In this document: one piece after another, positions 24,426-32,787 of the stretch | Numbering within the stretch: position 1 is the first letter of the stretch | How the letters are laid out: each line of letters begins with the position of its first letter | Source of the DNA: Amarobacter sp964507025 | Lineage (GTDB): Bacteria > Chloroflexota > Dehalococcoidia > Tepidiformales > Tepidiformaceae | Direction of reading: 5' to 3' | Assembly (NCBI GenBank): GCA_964507025.1 | Contig: CAZDOK010000013.1 | Location: 1 to 64,000 of the forward strand | DNA length: 64,000 nt | The notes under the pieces: generated by a model | Told to the model about the DNA's origin: nothing | Database searches by the model: none | Seen by the model: only the letters and a program-made list of their open reading frames with translations | Made by a program: the position numbers and the translations under genes

Positions 24426-25820
24426 ATGACCCTCGCTCAGCTCGAACGGCTACCCCCGCACGACATCGAAGCCGAAGAGGCTGTCATCGCGTCGCTCATG
24501 GTCGACCCACAGGCCATGCTCGCGGTCGTCGGCATCCTCAAGCCCCACGACTTCTTTCGCGAGAAGAACGGCTGGATCTACGACGCCTGCGTCTCCCTCT
24601 GGAACCGCGACGAAGTCGTCAACCAGATCACCGTCGCCCACGAGCTCGCCACCCGCGACCAGCTCGAAGAGGCCGGCGGCCAGACCTACCTCTCCGATGT
24701 CATCCGCCGGCTCCCCACGTCGCTCGGTGTCGAGTTCTACGCGCGCATCGTCAAGCGCGACGCGACCTACCGCGGGCTCATCCACGCCTCGACCGCCATC
24801 ATGCAGATGGCCTACGAGGCCCCCGCGGAGATCGAGACCATCTTCTCCCGCGCCGAAGACCTCATCCAGCGCCTCCGCGGTGGCGAAAACTTCCGCGATT
24901 TCGTCCACATCCGCCAGCTGCTCGATGCCTACCTCGACCAGGACCCCGCCGAGGTCGAGCGCATCGAGCTCTCCGCCATCCGCACCGGCTTCACCGACCT
25001 CGATACGCTCCTCACCGGCCTCAAGCGCTCCGACCTCATCATCGTCGGCGCCCGCCCCAGCGTCGGAAAGTCGAGCTTCGCGCTTGGCATCGCCCGCAAC
25101 GCCGCCATCATGCAAAAGGCCAACGTGGCCCTGTTCTCGCTCGAAATGTCCTCGGAGCAGTTGGCAATCCGCCTGCTCTCGGCCGAATCCGGCGTGGATA
25201 GCAGCCGCCTCCGCCTCGGCCAGAACACCGAGATCGAGGAGCGCCGCGTCGTGGGCGCGGCGGCGCGCCTTTCCGAAGCGAATATCTGGTTCGATGACTC
25301 GCCCATGCTCACCGCCGCCGAGCTCCGGGCAAAGGCACGCCGCCTCGCCGGCGAGTCCAAGCGCCTCGACCTCATCATCATCGACTACCTTCAGCTCATG
25401 CAGGGCGAAACATCCGGGGGCCGTGAGAACCGCGTCCAGGAGATCAGCTACATCTCCCGCACGCTCAAAGGGCTCGCCCGCGAGCTCGACGTACCCATCA
25501 TCGCGCTCGCGCAGCTCTCCCGCGCCATCGAAAACCGCCACCCTCGCACGCCGATGCTCTCCGACCTGCGCGATTCCGGCTCCATCGAACAGGATGCCGA
25601 CATCGTGATGTTCCTCAGCCGCGAGGAGCTGTACACCACCCCCGAACAGTGGGCCCAGCAACACCCGGACCTCCCGGAAAGCGCCTACCCGAAAGGTGTT
25701 GCCCAGGTCCACGTTGCCAAGCACCGGAACGGCCCGACCGGCACGGTCGAACTCCGCTTCCGCGAACGTCTCGCCAAGTTCGAGGACTGGGTGCTCCGTA
25801 CCGATGACATCCGCGACTGA
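24426..25820 (+). CDS. dnaB: Replicative DNA helicase DnaB
   Basis: 464 residues. N-terminal scaffold PPHDIEAEEAVIASLMVDP; RecA-like ATPase with Walker A GARPSVGKSS at 208-217, FSLEMSSEQLAIRLLSAESGV, Walker B LIIIDYLQLM, and the Q-motif ALAQLSRAIENR; the C-terminal KHRNGPTGTVELRF is standard. Hexameric helicase unwinding DNA at the fork. The ATG lacks an adjacent Shine-Dalgarno. Its last 17 bases overlap the start of the DnaD-like gene. Confidence 0.97.
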   Translation: MTLAQLERLPPHDIEAEEAVIASLMVDPQAMLAVVGILKPHDFFREKNGWIYDACVSLWNRDEVVNQITVAHELATRDQLEEAGGQTYLSDVIRRLPTSLGVEFYARIVKRDATYRGLIHASTAIMQMAYEAPAEIETIFSRAEDLIQRLRGGENFRDFVHIRQLLDAYLDQDPAEVERIELSAIRTGFTDLDTLLTGLKRSDLIIVGARPSVGKSSFALGIARNAAIMQKANVALFSLEMSSEQLAIRLLSAESGVDSSRLRLGQNTEIEERRVVGAAARLSEANIWFDDSPMLTAAELRAKARRLAGESKRLDLIIIDYLQLMQGETSGGRENRVQEISYISRTLKGLARELDVPIIALAQLSRAIENRHPRTPMLSDLRDSGSIEQDADIVMFLSREELYTTPEQWAQQHPDLPESAYPKGVAQVHVAKHRNGPTGTVELRFRERLAKFEDWVLRTDDIRD

Positions 25821-26529
25821 CGGCGCCTTCACCGGCTTCCCGGGCATCGGCAAGGCCACGGCCATCCCGAACCTCTTCTTCTCGGCGGTCCTGCCCCGGC
25901 TCGAATCCCCGGGTGCGCTCCTTTCCTTCCTCTGGGTCGCCCGCCTGGTGCAGGAGCAACGCGGCGATGCTCGCTGCGTTTCGGCAGGTGACGTGTGGGA
26001 CCAGCCCGACGCCCGTGAAAGCTTCGAAGCTATCGGCGGCGGGCGCGAAGGCCTTGCCGCCGGCCTGCTCCGCTGCGTCGAGGTGCGGGCGCTCCTTGGC
26101 CTCGAACTCACCGGGGGGCCCGCGCCCGAAGCCGTCTACTTCCTGAACAACCCTTCGTCGCGACGCGCGGTCGCCCGTGCACGGGCCGGCGAGCTGCGCA
26201 TCCGCCCCGAAACCACCGCCCGTCCCCTCGTCCTTCGCGAGGAGCGGCCGGGCATCTTCCGTCTCTACGAAGAGCACATCGGTACGATTACTCCCATGAT
26301 TGGTGACCGGCTGGTCGAGGCCGAAGAGACCTATCCGCCCGAGTGGATCGAGGACGCCTTCCGCGAGGCGGCCGAGCTCAACATCCGCAACTGGCGCTAC
26401 ATCGAGCGCATCCTGCGCACCTGGGCCGAGGAGGGACGCCCCAATGAAACGGCTGGACGAGATTCTTTCGAAGACCAAAAACGCCGCTACCTCGGGGGAA
26501 GTCTCGGCCACGTCGTCCGCTACCGCTGA
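25804..26529 (+). CDS. DnaD-domain primosome protein
   Basis: 241 residues from ATG 25804. C-terminal residues about 155-215 are a clear DnaD domain: YEEHIGTITPMIGDRL, AEETYPPEWIEDAFREAAEL and NIRNWRYIERILRTWAEEG. The N-terminal 150 residues would match the winged-helix/oligomerisation region (FFSAVLPRLESPGALLSFLWVARL). In Bacillus DnaD helps load DnaB helicase with DnaB/DnaI; here it sits between dnaB and a DnaC/DnaI-like ATPase, which supports the same job. Overlaps the next gene by 86 bases. Confidence 0.88.
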   Translation: MTSATDGAFTGFPGIGKATAIPNLFFSAVLPRLESPGALLSFLWVARLVQEQRGDARCVSAGDVWDQPDARESFEAIGGGREGLAAGLLRCVEVRALLGLELTGGPAPEAVYFLNNPSSRRAVARARAGELRIRPETTARPLVLREERPGIFRLYEEHIGTITPMIGDRLVEAEETYPPEWIEDAFREAAELNIRNWRYIERILRTWAEEGRPNETAGRDSFEDQKRRYLGGSLGHVVRYR

Positions 26530-27844
26530 CGAAGCCGAAGGCTCCACCTGCCCCATCTGCGGCGGCGCCGGGTTCGTCCGCCGCCCCTACCCCGTCGATC
26601 ACCCCCGCTTCGGCAAGGCGGAGCCCTGCGATTGCGTCCTCGCCGAGGAGGAAAGTGTCCGCCGCACCCGCCTCGGGCGCATCAGCAACATCGGCGCGCT
26701 TCGCCGCTTCACCTTCGACACGCTCGTGCCCACCGGCCGCAGCGGCGAAAGCGACTGGTTCGAGCGCGCCTTCACGGTCGCTCGCGAATACGCATCCGAT
26801 CCACGCGGCTGGCTCGTCCTCACCGGCACCTCTGGCAGCGGCAAGACCCACCTCGCCGCCGCCCTCGCCAACGAGCGCATCGCTCTGGGCCAGCCCGTCC
26901 TCTTCATGGTCGTGCCCGACCTGCTCGATGCCCTCCGCGCCAGCTACGAAGCCACCGATGATGACCTCGGCTTTGACCAGCTCTTCGAACAGGTCCGCAA
27001 CGCGCCACTCCTGGTGCTCGATGACATCGACACGGGCGCGGGGACGCCATGGTCGAAGGAGAAGCTGCTCCAGGTAGTGAACCATCGCTACAACATGGGC
27101 CTCCCCACCGTCTTCACCACCACGACCCGGCCGCAGCAGCTCGATGAGCGCCTCGCCACGCGTCTCTGCGACGAGGCCCTCTCCCGCGTGCTGGTGCTCG
27201 ATGGGGCCGGCAGGGCCGGCTACGCGCAGGTCGGAGGGATGACCCGCGAGCGGCTCGCCGAGCACCAGTTCCGCAACTTCGACGTGCGCGCGCCAGGCCT
27301 CCGCATCGAGGAGCGCGAATCCCTCGAGGCCGCCCTCCGCGCCTCGATGGCCTTCGCCGATGACCCGCGCGGCTGGCTCACCCTCCAGGGAGCGAATGGC
27401 TGCGGCAAGACACACCTCGCCTGCGCCATCGCGAACCGCGCACTCGCCAACGGCATCGGCGTCTTCTTCGCCGTCGTCCCAGACCTCCTCGACCATCTCC
27501 GCGCGTCGTTCGCTCCTGGTAAGGAGGCGCCGTACGACGAACTGTTCGACCGTATCCGCAATGCCGGCCTGCTCATACTCGATGACCTTGGCGCCCAGGC
27601 GACCACCCAGTGGGCGCAGGAAAAGCTGTACCAGGTGGTGAACTACCGCCACGTCGCGGGCCTTCCTACTGTGGTGACCACGGACCAGCCGATCGATGCC
27701 CTGCAGGCGGCGCATCCGCGCATCGTTGCCCGGATTGCCGACCCCCACGCCGGCACCATCCTGGTCATCCTCGCACCCCACTACCGGCTCGGCAGGTCCA
27801 GCGAGGCGCCACCGGCCGCGCGCCCGTATCGCCGTTCCCGTTAG
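26444..27844 (+). CDS. DnaC/DnaI-like helicase loader with tandem AAA+ domains
   Basis: 466 residues. N-terminal zinc-binding module C36, C39, C62, C64 (CPICGGAGFVRR, CDC) as in DnaI. Two AAA+ cores follow: Walker A GTSGSGKTH 128-136 with Walker B LLVLDDID (D193, D194), and Walker A GANGCGKTH 316-324 with Walker B LLILDDLG (D380, D381). Both share VVPDLLDxLRAS and VVNxR...GLPTV, showing an internal duplication. Known DnaC/DnaI/IstB have one ATPase core. Start ATG has GAGGGACG upstream. Confidence 0.88.
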   Translation: MKRLDEILSKTKNAATSGEVSATSSATADEAEGSTCPICGGAGFVRRPYPVDHPRFGKAEPCDCVLAEEESVRRTRLGRISNIGALRRFTFDTLVPTGRSGESDWFERAFTVAREYASDPRGWLVLTGTSGSGKTHLAAALANERIALGQPVLFMVVPDLLDALRASYEATDDDLGFDQLFEQVRNAPLLVLDDIDTGAGTPWSKEKLLQVVNHRYNMGLPTVFTTTTRPQQLDERLATRLCDEALSRVLVLDGAGRAGYAQVGGMTRERLAEHQFRNFDVRAPGLRIEERESLEAALRASMAFADDPRGWLTLQGANGCGKTHLACAIANRALANGIGVFFAVVPDLLDHLRASFAPGKEAPYDELFDRIRNAGLLILDDLGAQATTQWAQEKLYQVVNYRHVAGLPTVVTTDQPIDALQAAHPRIVARIADPHAGTILVILAPHYRLGRSSEAPPAARPYRRSR

Positions 27845-27856
27845 CCCCCGCCCGCG

Positions 27857-27862
27857 TAGGAT
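27857..27862 (+). promoter_or_regulatory. -10 box for leaderless transcript
   Basis: TAGGAT ending 7 bases before ATG 27870; predicted transcription start is one base before the start codon. It lies between the loader gene and the next CDS. Confidence 0.45.
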
Positions 27863-27869
27863 TGCCCGC

Positions 27870-28532
27870 ATGACCATGCTTCGCGCCATCGCGCTGCTCG
27901 TGGCGTCAATCGTCGTTTTCGGTGGTGGCGTTGCCATGCTCGCGGTGCAGGCCGACGCCGGTTTCTTCAGTTCCGATGCCCCCAGGGTTGCCACCGGGGC
28001 CCGCACAGGCGACCAGGCCGCAACGCCGATCGGCTCCGGCGGCGCGGCCGCGCAGGAAGCGCGCGCTACCCTCACCGCGGTCGCTCGGACGCTCACGGCC
28101 ACCGCGCCGGGCGCCGGAACCCCCCCGGGGGGCGCCGCCACGCAGGTTCCCGGGTCCACGACCCCGGGGGCCATCGGGCAACCGTTCACGGTCGGGACAT
28201 CCACCTACACCGTCCTCGAAGTTGCCGACCCCGAGGCGCCCGGGTTCTTTGTCACCAACCCGGGGATGCGGCGCGTCGCCGTGCTGGTACAGCAGGAAGC
28301 GACGGGTGGCCCCGCGCGCTACAGCTTCGGCCTGTTCCGCATTCGTGATAGCGCCGGCGACGAGCATTCCTGGGCGATCACGAACTCCGAACCGAAATTC
28401 GAATCGGGCGAGCTCGCCCGGGGCGAGACGCGCATCGGCTGGGTCAGCTTCCAGATCCCCGATGGACGCCAGCCGGCGATGCTGTTGCTGAACAACGGCA
28501 GAGGCTTCGTCGAGATTGCCCGGCTCGATTGA
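27870..28532 (+). CDS. Predicted exported protein with DUF4352-like domain
   Basis: 220 residues. Residues 5-27 (AIALLVASIVVFGGGVAMLAV) form a signal or anchor; 30-105 are a Thr/Ala/Pro linker; 108-220 form a beta-rich domain (IGQPFTVGTSTYTVLEV, VAVLVQQEATGG, FRIRDSAGDEHSW, WVSFQIPDG) that resembles extracytoplasmic DUF4352/immunoglobulin-like folds. Function unknown. Start set by TAGGAT 7 bases upstream. Confidence 0.75.
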   Translation: MTMLRAIALLVASIVVFGGGVAMLAVQADAGFFSSDAPRVATGARTGDQAATPIGSGGAAAQEARATLTAVARTLTATAPGAGTPPGGAATQVPGSTTPGAIGQPFTVGTSTYTVLEVADPEAPGFFVTNPGMRRVAVLVQQEATGGPARYSFGLFRIRDSAGDEHSWAITNSEPKFESGELARGETRIGWVSFQIPDGRQPAMLLLNNGRGFVEIARLD

Positions 28533-28635
28533 GTGGCTCGCCGGCGGTGGCCCCGGCACAAACCGCCGCAGTGGTGCGAGACGACCGATCGCGTGGATGG
28601 CACAGTAGGAGCATCTCGCTCACCGGTGCTGCTCC

Positions 28636-29454
28636 ATGCCCACGCAACGCGAAAAGGCAAACCGCTTCCGCCAACTCCACGAGGCTCCCGGCGCGTTCAT
28701 CATCCCGAACCCCTGGGACGGCGCATCCGCGAAAATCCTGGAGGGCCTCGGCTTCCCGGCCCTCGCTACATCGAGTGGCGCCTGCGCAGGCACCCTCGGT
28801 CGCCGCGATGGCCGGATCACCCGCGAGGAAGCCCTCGAGCACGGACGACTGATCGTCGAGAGCACCAACCTTCCGGTCTCCGCCGATCTCGAGAAGTGCT
28901 TCGCCGATGACCCAAAGGAAGCCGCCGAAACGATCCGGATGGCGGCCGGGGTTGGCCTCGTCGGCGGCTCCATCGAAGATTCCACGGGGGATCCGTCGAA
29001 TCCACTATTCACATTTGACCTCGCCGTGGAACGGGTTGCCGCGGCGGCAAGTGTCGCGCGTTCGCTCCCGTTTCCGTTCATCCTGGCCGCCCGCGCCCAG
29101 AACTTCGTGGGCGGCAACCCGGACCTGGAAGACACCATCAAGCGGCTGCAAGCGTTCGAAAAGGCTGGAGCCGACGTGCTCTTCGCACCCGGGCTCCCGG
29201 ACATCGACGCGGTACGAGAGGTCTGCCAGTCGGTCTCGAAGCCGGTGAACTTCATGGTCGGCATCCCCGGGCGGTCATTCACCGTCGCGGAGCTCACGGC
29301 CGCGGGAGTGAAACGCATCAGCCTGGCGACTTCGCTCTACAAGGCCGCCATGACCGGTTTCATGGCCGCCGCGAAGGAAACCATCGAACGGGGCACCTTC
29401 ACCTACGTCGAGTCATCGATATCCACGCGCGACCTCGGGACCTACCTGGAATGA
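28636..29454 (+). CDS. Isocitrate lyase/PEP mutase family protein
   Basis: 272 residues. TIM-barrel enzyme of the oxaloacetate decarboxylase/2-methylisocitrate lyase-like group: GAFIIPNPWDGASAKILEGLGF, ATSSGACAGTLGRRDG, VSADLEKCF, GGSIEDSTGD, and FILAARAQNF. The KKCGH motif of true isocitrate lyase is missing, so cleavage of a small 2-oxo or phosphono acid is more likely than the glyoxylate cycle. Substrate not assigned. Upstream 103 bases show no firm promoter. Confidence 0.85.
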   Translation: MPTQREKANRFRQLHEAPGAFIIPNPWDGASAKILEGLGFPALATSSGACAGTLGRRDGRITREEALEHGRLIVESTNLPVSADLEKCFADDPKEAAETIRMAAGVGLVGGSIEDSTGDPSNPLFTFDLAVERVAAAASVARSLPFPFILAARAQNFVGGNPDLEDTIKRLQAFEKAGADVLFAPGLPDIDAVREVCQSVSKPVNFMVGIPGRSFTVAELTAAGVKRISLATSLYKAAMTGFMAAAKETIERGTFTYVESSISTRDLGTYLE

Positions 29455-29464
29455 GCCAGCGACG

Positions 29465-29992
29465 CTACAACCCGCGCTTCGCCACCCATGCACGCAGCGC
29501 CCACTCCGTGCTGTCGAACGCCAGTTCCGTCCACGGGATCTGGTGTGGCGCGAACCACCGCACCTCGCTGGTCTCGTGGCCCGGCTCCGCTTCGCCCAGC
29601 GCCACTCCCTCGTAGACGATGACCACAACGCCCGGCCCCGTTCGCGTGAAGACGCCAACGAGCTCCAGGCTCGCCACCTCCAGCCGCGCTTCCTCCAGCG
29701 TCTCCCGCAGGGCCGCCTCTTCGGCCGTCTCGCCCACGTCCATGTACCCGCCGGGAAACACCCAGAACCCGGACCGGGGCTCGATGTCCCTTCGCACCAG
29801 CAGGATGTGGCCGTCCTCCCGCACCGGGATCGTCCCGGCTACCGGCCGGGGATTCAGGTAGTGGATGAATCCACAGTCGAGACACACCATCCGGCGCTTG
29901 TTGTCGCCTTCCGGCATCGCCGACGTGAGCCGCTGGCCGCAGTGCATGCAGAAGCGGCTAAAGGCATGGGGGTGACTGCTCCCGCCGTTCAT
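29465..29992 (-). CDS. Nudix hydrolase with N-terminal zinc ribbon
   Basis: 175 residues. Zinc ribbon FCMHCG...CLDCGF (residues about 15-42) then the Nudix domain; the box is GGYMDVGETAEEAALRETLEE (key GX5EX7RETLEE). NRPNP-like LNPRPVAG precedes the box, as in NudC/ADP-ribose-type Nudix enzymes. Substrate unknown. Third gene of an apparent moaD-moaE-nudix operon, with a GAGG ribosome-binding site before ATG 29992. Converges on the preceding gene with 10 bases between stops. Confidence 0.9.
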   Translation of the reverse strand: MNGGSSHPHAFSRFCMHCGQRLTSAMPEGDNKRRMVCLDCGFIHYLNPRPVAGTIPVREDGHILLVRRDIEPRSGFWVFPGGYMDVGETAEEAALRETLEEARLEVASLELVGVFTRTGPGVVVIVYEGVALGEAEPGHETSEVRWFAPHQIPWTELAFDSTEWALRAWVAKRGL

Positions 29993-29999
29993 CGAACCC

Positions 30000-30449
30000 T
30001 CATCGCATGCTCGCCGGGGCCTGCTGCAGCCCCAGCGATTCCGGCCCTTCCACCCAGGCCTCGCCGTCTTCCCAGACTTCCTTCTTCCAGACCGGGACCG
30101 TCTTCTTGATTTCGTTCACCAGCCAGTGGCCGGCCTCGAACGACGCCGCCCGGTGCCCGCAGCTGACCGCGATCAGCAGGCTCGCCTCGCCGATCTCGAG
30201 CCTCCCCGTGCGATGGAGTACCGCGCAGTCCTCCAGCCCGAACCGCGCCTTCGCCTCCTCCGCCAGTTCGCGCATCACTTTCTCAGCCATGGAGGGGTAG
30301 GCGTCGTACTCCAGGTACTGCACGTTGCGCCCCAGGTTGTTATCGCGGACAACACCGAGGAACACGTTGATCGCGCCCGCGGCGGGCGAACCCACCGCCC
30401 CGATGGCCTCGGCGGTGTTCAGCTCGTCGGGAGTCACTCGGATGAGCAT
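30000..30449 (-). CDS. moaE: Molybdopterin synthase catalytic subunit MoaE
   Basis: 149 residues. Converts precursor Z to molybdopterin using thiocarboxylated MoaD. AAGAINVFLGVVRDNNLG, LEYDAYPSMAEKVM, VLHRTGRLEIGEASLLIAV and VPVWKKEVWEDGEAWVEG (active-site Lys in WKKE) are typical. Lies three bases after moaD, so the two subunits are likely made together. The cofactor would serve the window's tungsto/molybdopterin aldehyde oxidoreductase among others. Confidence 0.95.
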   Translation of the reverse strand: MLIRVTPDELNTAEAIGAVGSPAAGAINVFLGVVRDNNLGRNVQYLEYDAYPSMAEKVMRELAEEAKARFGLEDCAVLHRTGRLEIGEASLLIAVSCGHRAASFEAGHWLVNEIKKTVPVWKKEVWEDGEAWVEGPESLGLQQAPASMR

Positions 30450-30452
30450 TTG

Positions 30453-30698
30453 TCAGCCTCCAGAAACCGGCGGGATCACCGCGAGTGTGGCGCCAGCAGG
30501 CACCACGTCCGACTCGCGCGCGTACTCCTCGTCGATTGCGTACATCAACGTGGGGACCGAAGCCGCGAGCTGCGGGAAGCGCTCCACCAGCCGATCGCGG
30601 ATATCGCCCACCGTGTCGCCGTCCCTGTGCGGCAGCTCGAGGCGGCGCGTCCCTGCGCGGTCGGCTACCGAAGCGAAGAGCAACACGGTTACGTTCAC
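30453..30698 (-). CDS. moaD: Molybdopterin synthase sulfur carrier subunit MoaD
   Basis: 81 residues from GTG 30698. Ubiquitin-like fold: VTVLLFASVADRAGTRRLEL, GDIRDRLVERFPQL, and the mandatory C-terminal Gly-Gly (LAVIPPVSGG). TACAAT lies exactly 6 bases before the GTG, giving a leaderless transcript and fixing the start. Divergent from comF. Confidence 0.93.
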   Translation of the reverse strand: MNVTVLLFASVADRAGTRRLELPHRDGDTVGDIRDRLVERFPQLAASVPTLMYAIDEEYARESDVVPAGATLAVIPPVSGG

Positions 30699-30704
30699 CC
30701 CACC

Positions 30705-30745
30705 ATTGTAGAGACAAACACCGCTCGGTCGCGTTCCCGTAAACT
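30705..30745. promoter_or_regulatory. Divergent -10 boxes of moaD and comF-like gene
   Basis: Minus strand TACAAT (30710-30705) is 6 bases before moaD GTG 30698; plus strand TAAACT (30740-30745) is 7 bases before GTG 30753. Both predicted starts fall on or one base from the start codon. Confidence 0.55.
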
Positions 30746-30752
30746 CCCGTCC

Positions 30753-31457
30753 GTGCCGCCAGGGCTCGTGAGCGCCGCCGTCGACCTGCTCTTCCCTCTC
30801 CGCTGCGCCGGGTGCGGGGCATTCGATACTGCGCTCTGCGCCTCGTGCCAATCGGCCCTGGAACCGGCGACTGGTCCCGGCCGGTGCGGGCATTGCTCGG
30901 CCCGCTGGGATGGGGCCGGCTTCTGCCCGCGGTGTTTCCACCTCCAGCAACTCGCGGGCGTCCGCGCCGCCTTCGAAATGACCGGGCCCGCGAGGCGGCT
31001 CGTCCACGACCTGAAGTACCGCTACTACCGTGCCCTTGCACCGCTCATGGGGAGACTGCTGACGCAGGCGTTCCCCGCTCTCTCGTTCGATGCCTGTTTC
31101 CCGGTGCCGCTCCATCGCTCGCGCCTCAGAGAGCGTGGCTTCAACCAGTCCGAGCTCCTGCTGCGCGAACTGCCACTGCCGCCCCAGCCCGGGGCGCTTG
31201 TCCGTGTCCGCCGGACTGAGCGCCAGGTGGGCCAGCGCCTGAACGAACGCCGCTCCAACGTAGCCGGCGCCTTCGCCTACTCAGGCCCCAGCCTCGCCGG
31301 GTGCCGTGTGGCGCTCGTCGATGATGTGGTGACCACGGGCGCCACCGCGCAGGAATGTGCCCTGGTCTTGCGGGATGCCGGTGCCCGGGAGGTGTGGGTG
31401 ATTGCCTTTGCCCGCGCCAGCTACGAGCCCACGAGCCCGGACCCAATCGACGATTGA
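30753..31457 (+). CDS. ComF family phosphoribosyltransferase-like protein
   Basis: 234 residues from GTG 30753. N-terminal zinc fingers: CAGCGAFDTALCASC and CGHCSARW...CPRCF; then the PRTase-like part VPLHRSRLRERGFNQSELL and the PRPP loop VALVDDVVTTGATAQEC. ComF/GntX proteins take part in DNA uptake in competent bacteria; the role elsewhere is not settled. TAAACT 7 bases upstream supports the start. Confidence 0.9.
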   Translation: MPPGLVSAAVDLLFPLRCAGCGAFDTALCASCQSALEPATGPGRCGHCSARWDGAGFCPRCFHLQQLAGVRAAFEMTGPARRLVHDLKYRYYRALAPLMGRLLTQAFPALSFDACFPVPLHRSRLRERGFNQSELLLRELPLPPQPGALVRVRRTERQVGQRLNERRSNVAGAFAYSGPSLAGCRVALVDDVVTTGATAQECALVLRDAGAREVWVIAFARASYEPTSPDPIDD

Positions 31458-31461
31458 GCGG

Positions 31462-32685
31462 TCACTGGTCCTGCACCAGCGTGGCGATGACGTCGAGGTC
31501 CATCGGCTCCATCCAGCCGTACACGTCGAACGTCGCATAGGGCTCGAAACCGAACCTCGCCACCACCCGGCGCGACATCGGTTCCGCATGGATCATCGCG
31601 ACTTCGTAACCCTCCTGGCGTGCTACTTCCAGCCGCTTCCTCAGCAGCGTGGAGTAGATCTTGCGGTTGCGATACTCCGGCAGCGTCGCCGCGCCGCCGA
31701 GGTACGCGACGCCCGATTGCAGGTACAGGTGAGCATCGGCCACGGGTTTGCCATCGATCAGCGCCATGAACGATCGGGTGGCCTCCTGGCGCACGTCCTC
31801 GAACCAACCCTGGCGCTCGTTGTCGACCTGTTCCTCCGGCCACTGGAAGGCAACAGCGTTGATCTGCAACGAAGCCTCGAGCAGTTCGTCCGGGGCACCC
31901 CGCAGGCTGATCATCTCAATATCCGGGTTGACGGGGATGTCATCCACGTTCGTCAGGCCCCAGCGAGCCATGAGCACCTGGTCGCCCGCCCGCACGAAGC
32001 CGTGACGCACAAGCCGTTCGCCAAGGTCGCCCGGCCGGTCATCGGGCCCCACCATCCACTGGATGCCCATGCCCCGCTCGCGGAACCACGCGATCGCCTC
32101 GTCGATGCGCGCATCGGCCTCGGCGTCGCTCCAGTCCGCCGCCCGTACGAAGTTCGCGCCCGGGTGGGCGAGCTTCGTCCAGTAGCGCGAAAGCCGCGGC
32201 GTCCGCCGGTAGCCGGCGTTCGGAGCGACGAACTCGCGGATGTCCCAGCGGTTGGTGTACCCCGCGACCACCGCGTGCCGCTCCTCCTCGCTCAGGCTGG
32301 CTGGGAAGATGCGCCCCCGTTCCGCTGCCGCCAGGGGGCGCGAGCCATGCAGGTCCACGGTCCGTACGCGGCCATCCGCGAACTCGATGAAGACGGCGTA
32401 GCCCTGGTCGAGCGCGGCCGCGCCGTCGCGGCACTGCACGCGGAAGTCCATGGCCGCACTCGTTTCATCCGCCAGGACGCGGAAGATCTCGAGCGTCCCG
32501 GGGATCCAGTCCCGGCTCTGCTCTGCCAGTTCGTCGAGCACGAACTCGATGGGTCGATGAGCTCCGGCCCCCTGCCAGTCCCAGACGCGGAGAGTTGCAT
32601 CCTCATCGAACAACTCGCGCAGCGCGTCGGCATCTCGCGAGGCCAGTGCCCGCACCAAGTGCGCGGCCATGTTTCCTGTGCTCAT
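31462..32685 (-). CDS. SnoaL-like domain fused to GNAT acetyltransferase
   Basis: 407 residues. Residues 1-125 look like a SnoaL/NTF2-like fold (MAAHLVRALASRDADALRELFDEDATLRVW, ending FADGRVRTVDLHG). Residues 150-405 hold a two-lobed GNAT region: DEAIAWFRERGMGIQWMVGP in the first lobe, and the functional acetyl-CoA site GGAATLPEYRNRKIYSTLL in the second, then VARFGFEPYATFDVY. Substrate unknown. AAGGGAAGGGTG precedes the ATG. Confidence 0.8.
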   Translation of the reverse strand: MSTGNMAAHLVRALASRDADALRELFDEDATLRVWDWQGAGAHRPIEFVLDELAEQSRDWIPGTLEIFRVLADETSAAMDFRVQCRDGAAALDQGYAVFIEFADGRVRTVDLHGSRPLAAAERGRIFPASLSEEERHAVVAGYTNRWDIREFVAPNAGYRRTPRLSRYWTKLAHPGANFVRAADWSDAEADARIDEAIAWFRERGMGIQWMVGPDDRPGDLGERLVRHGFVRAGDQVLMARWGLTNVDDIPVNPDIEMISLRGAPDELLEASLQINAVAFQWPEEQVDNERQGWFEDVRQEATRSFMALIDGKPVADAHLYLQSGVAYLGGAATLPEYRNRKIYSTLLRKRLEVARQEGYEVAMIHAEPMSRRVVARFGFEPYATFDVYGWMEPMDLDVIATLVQDQ

Positions 32686-32751
32686 GGTGTCACCCTTCCC
32701 TTGCCCTTACCTCGGTCAATCGGTCCGGCCACCGAATTCCGCTGCGGCCCG

Positions 32752-32757
32752 TACAAT
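32752..32757 (+). promoter_or_regulatory. -10 box upstream of the MoxR operon
   Basis: TACAAT, five of six to consensus; transcription would start near 32764, leaving a 24-base leader with a GGAG ribosome-binding site before TTG 32788. A convincing -35 is not seen. Confidence 0.45.
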
Positions 32758-32787
32758 GCAGGCAGCACTTTCGCCCCGGAGCAGTCA

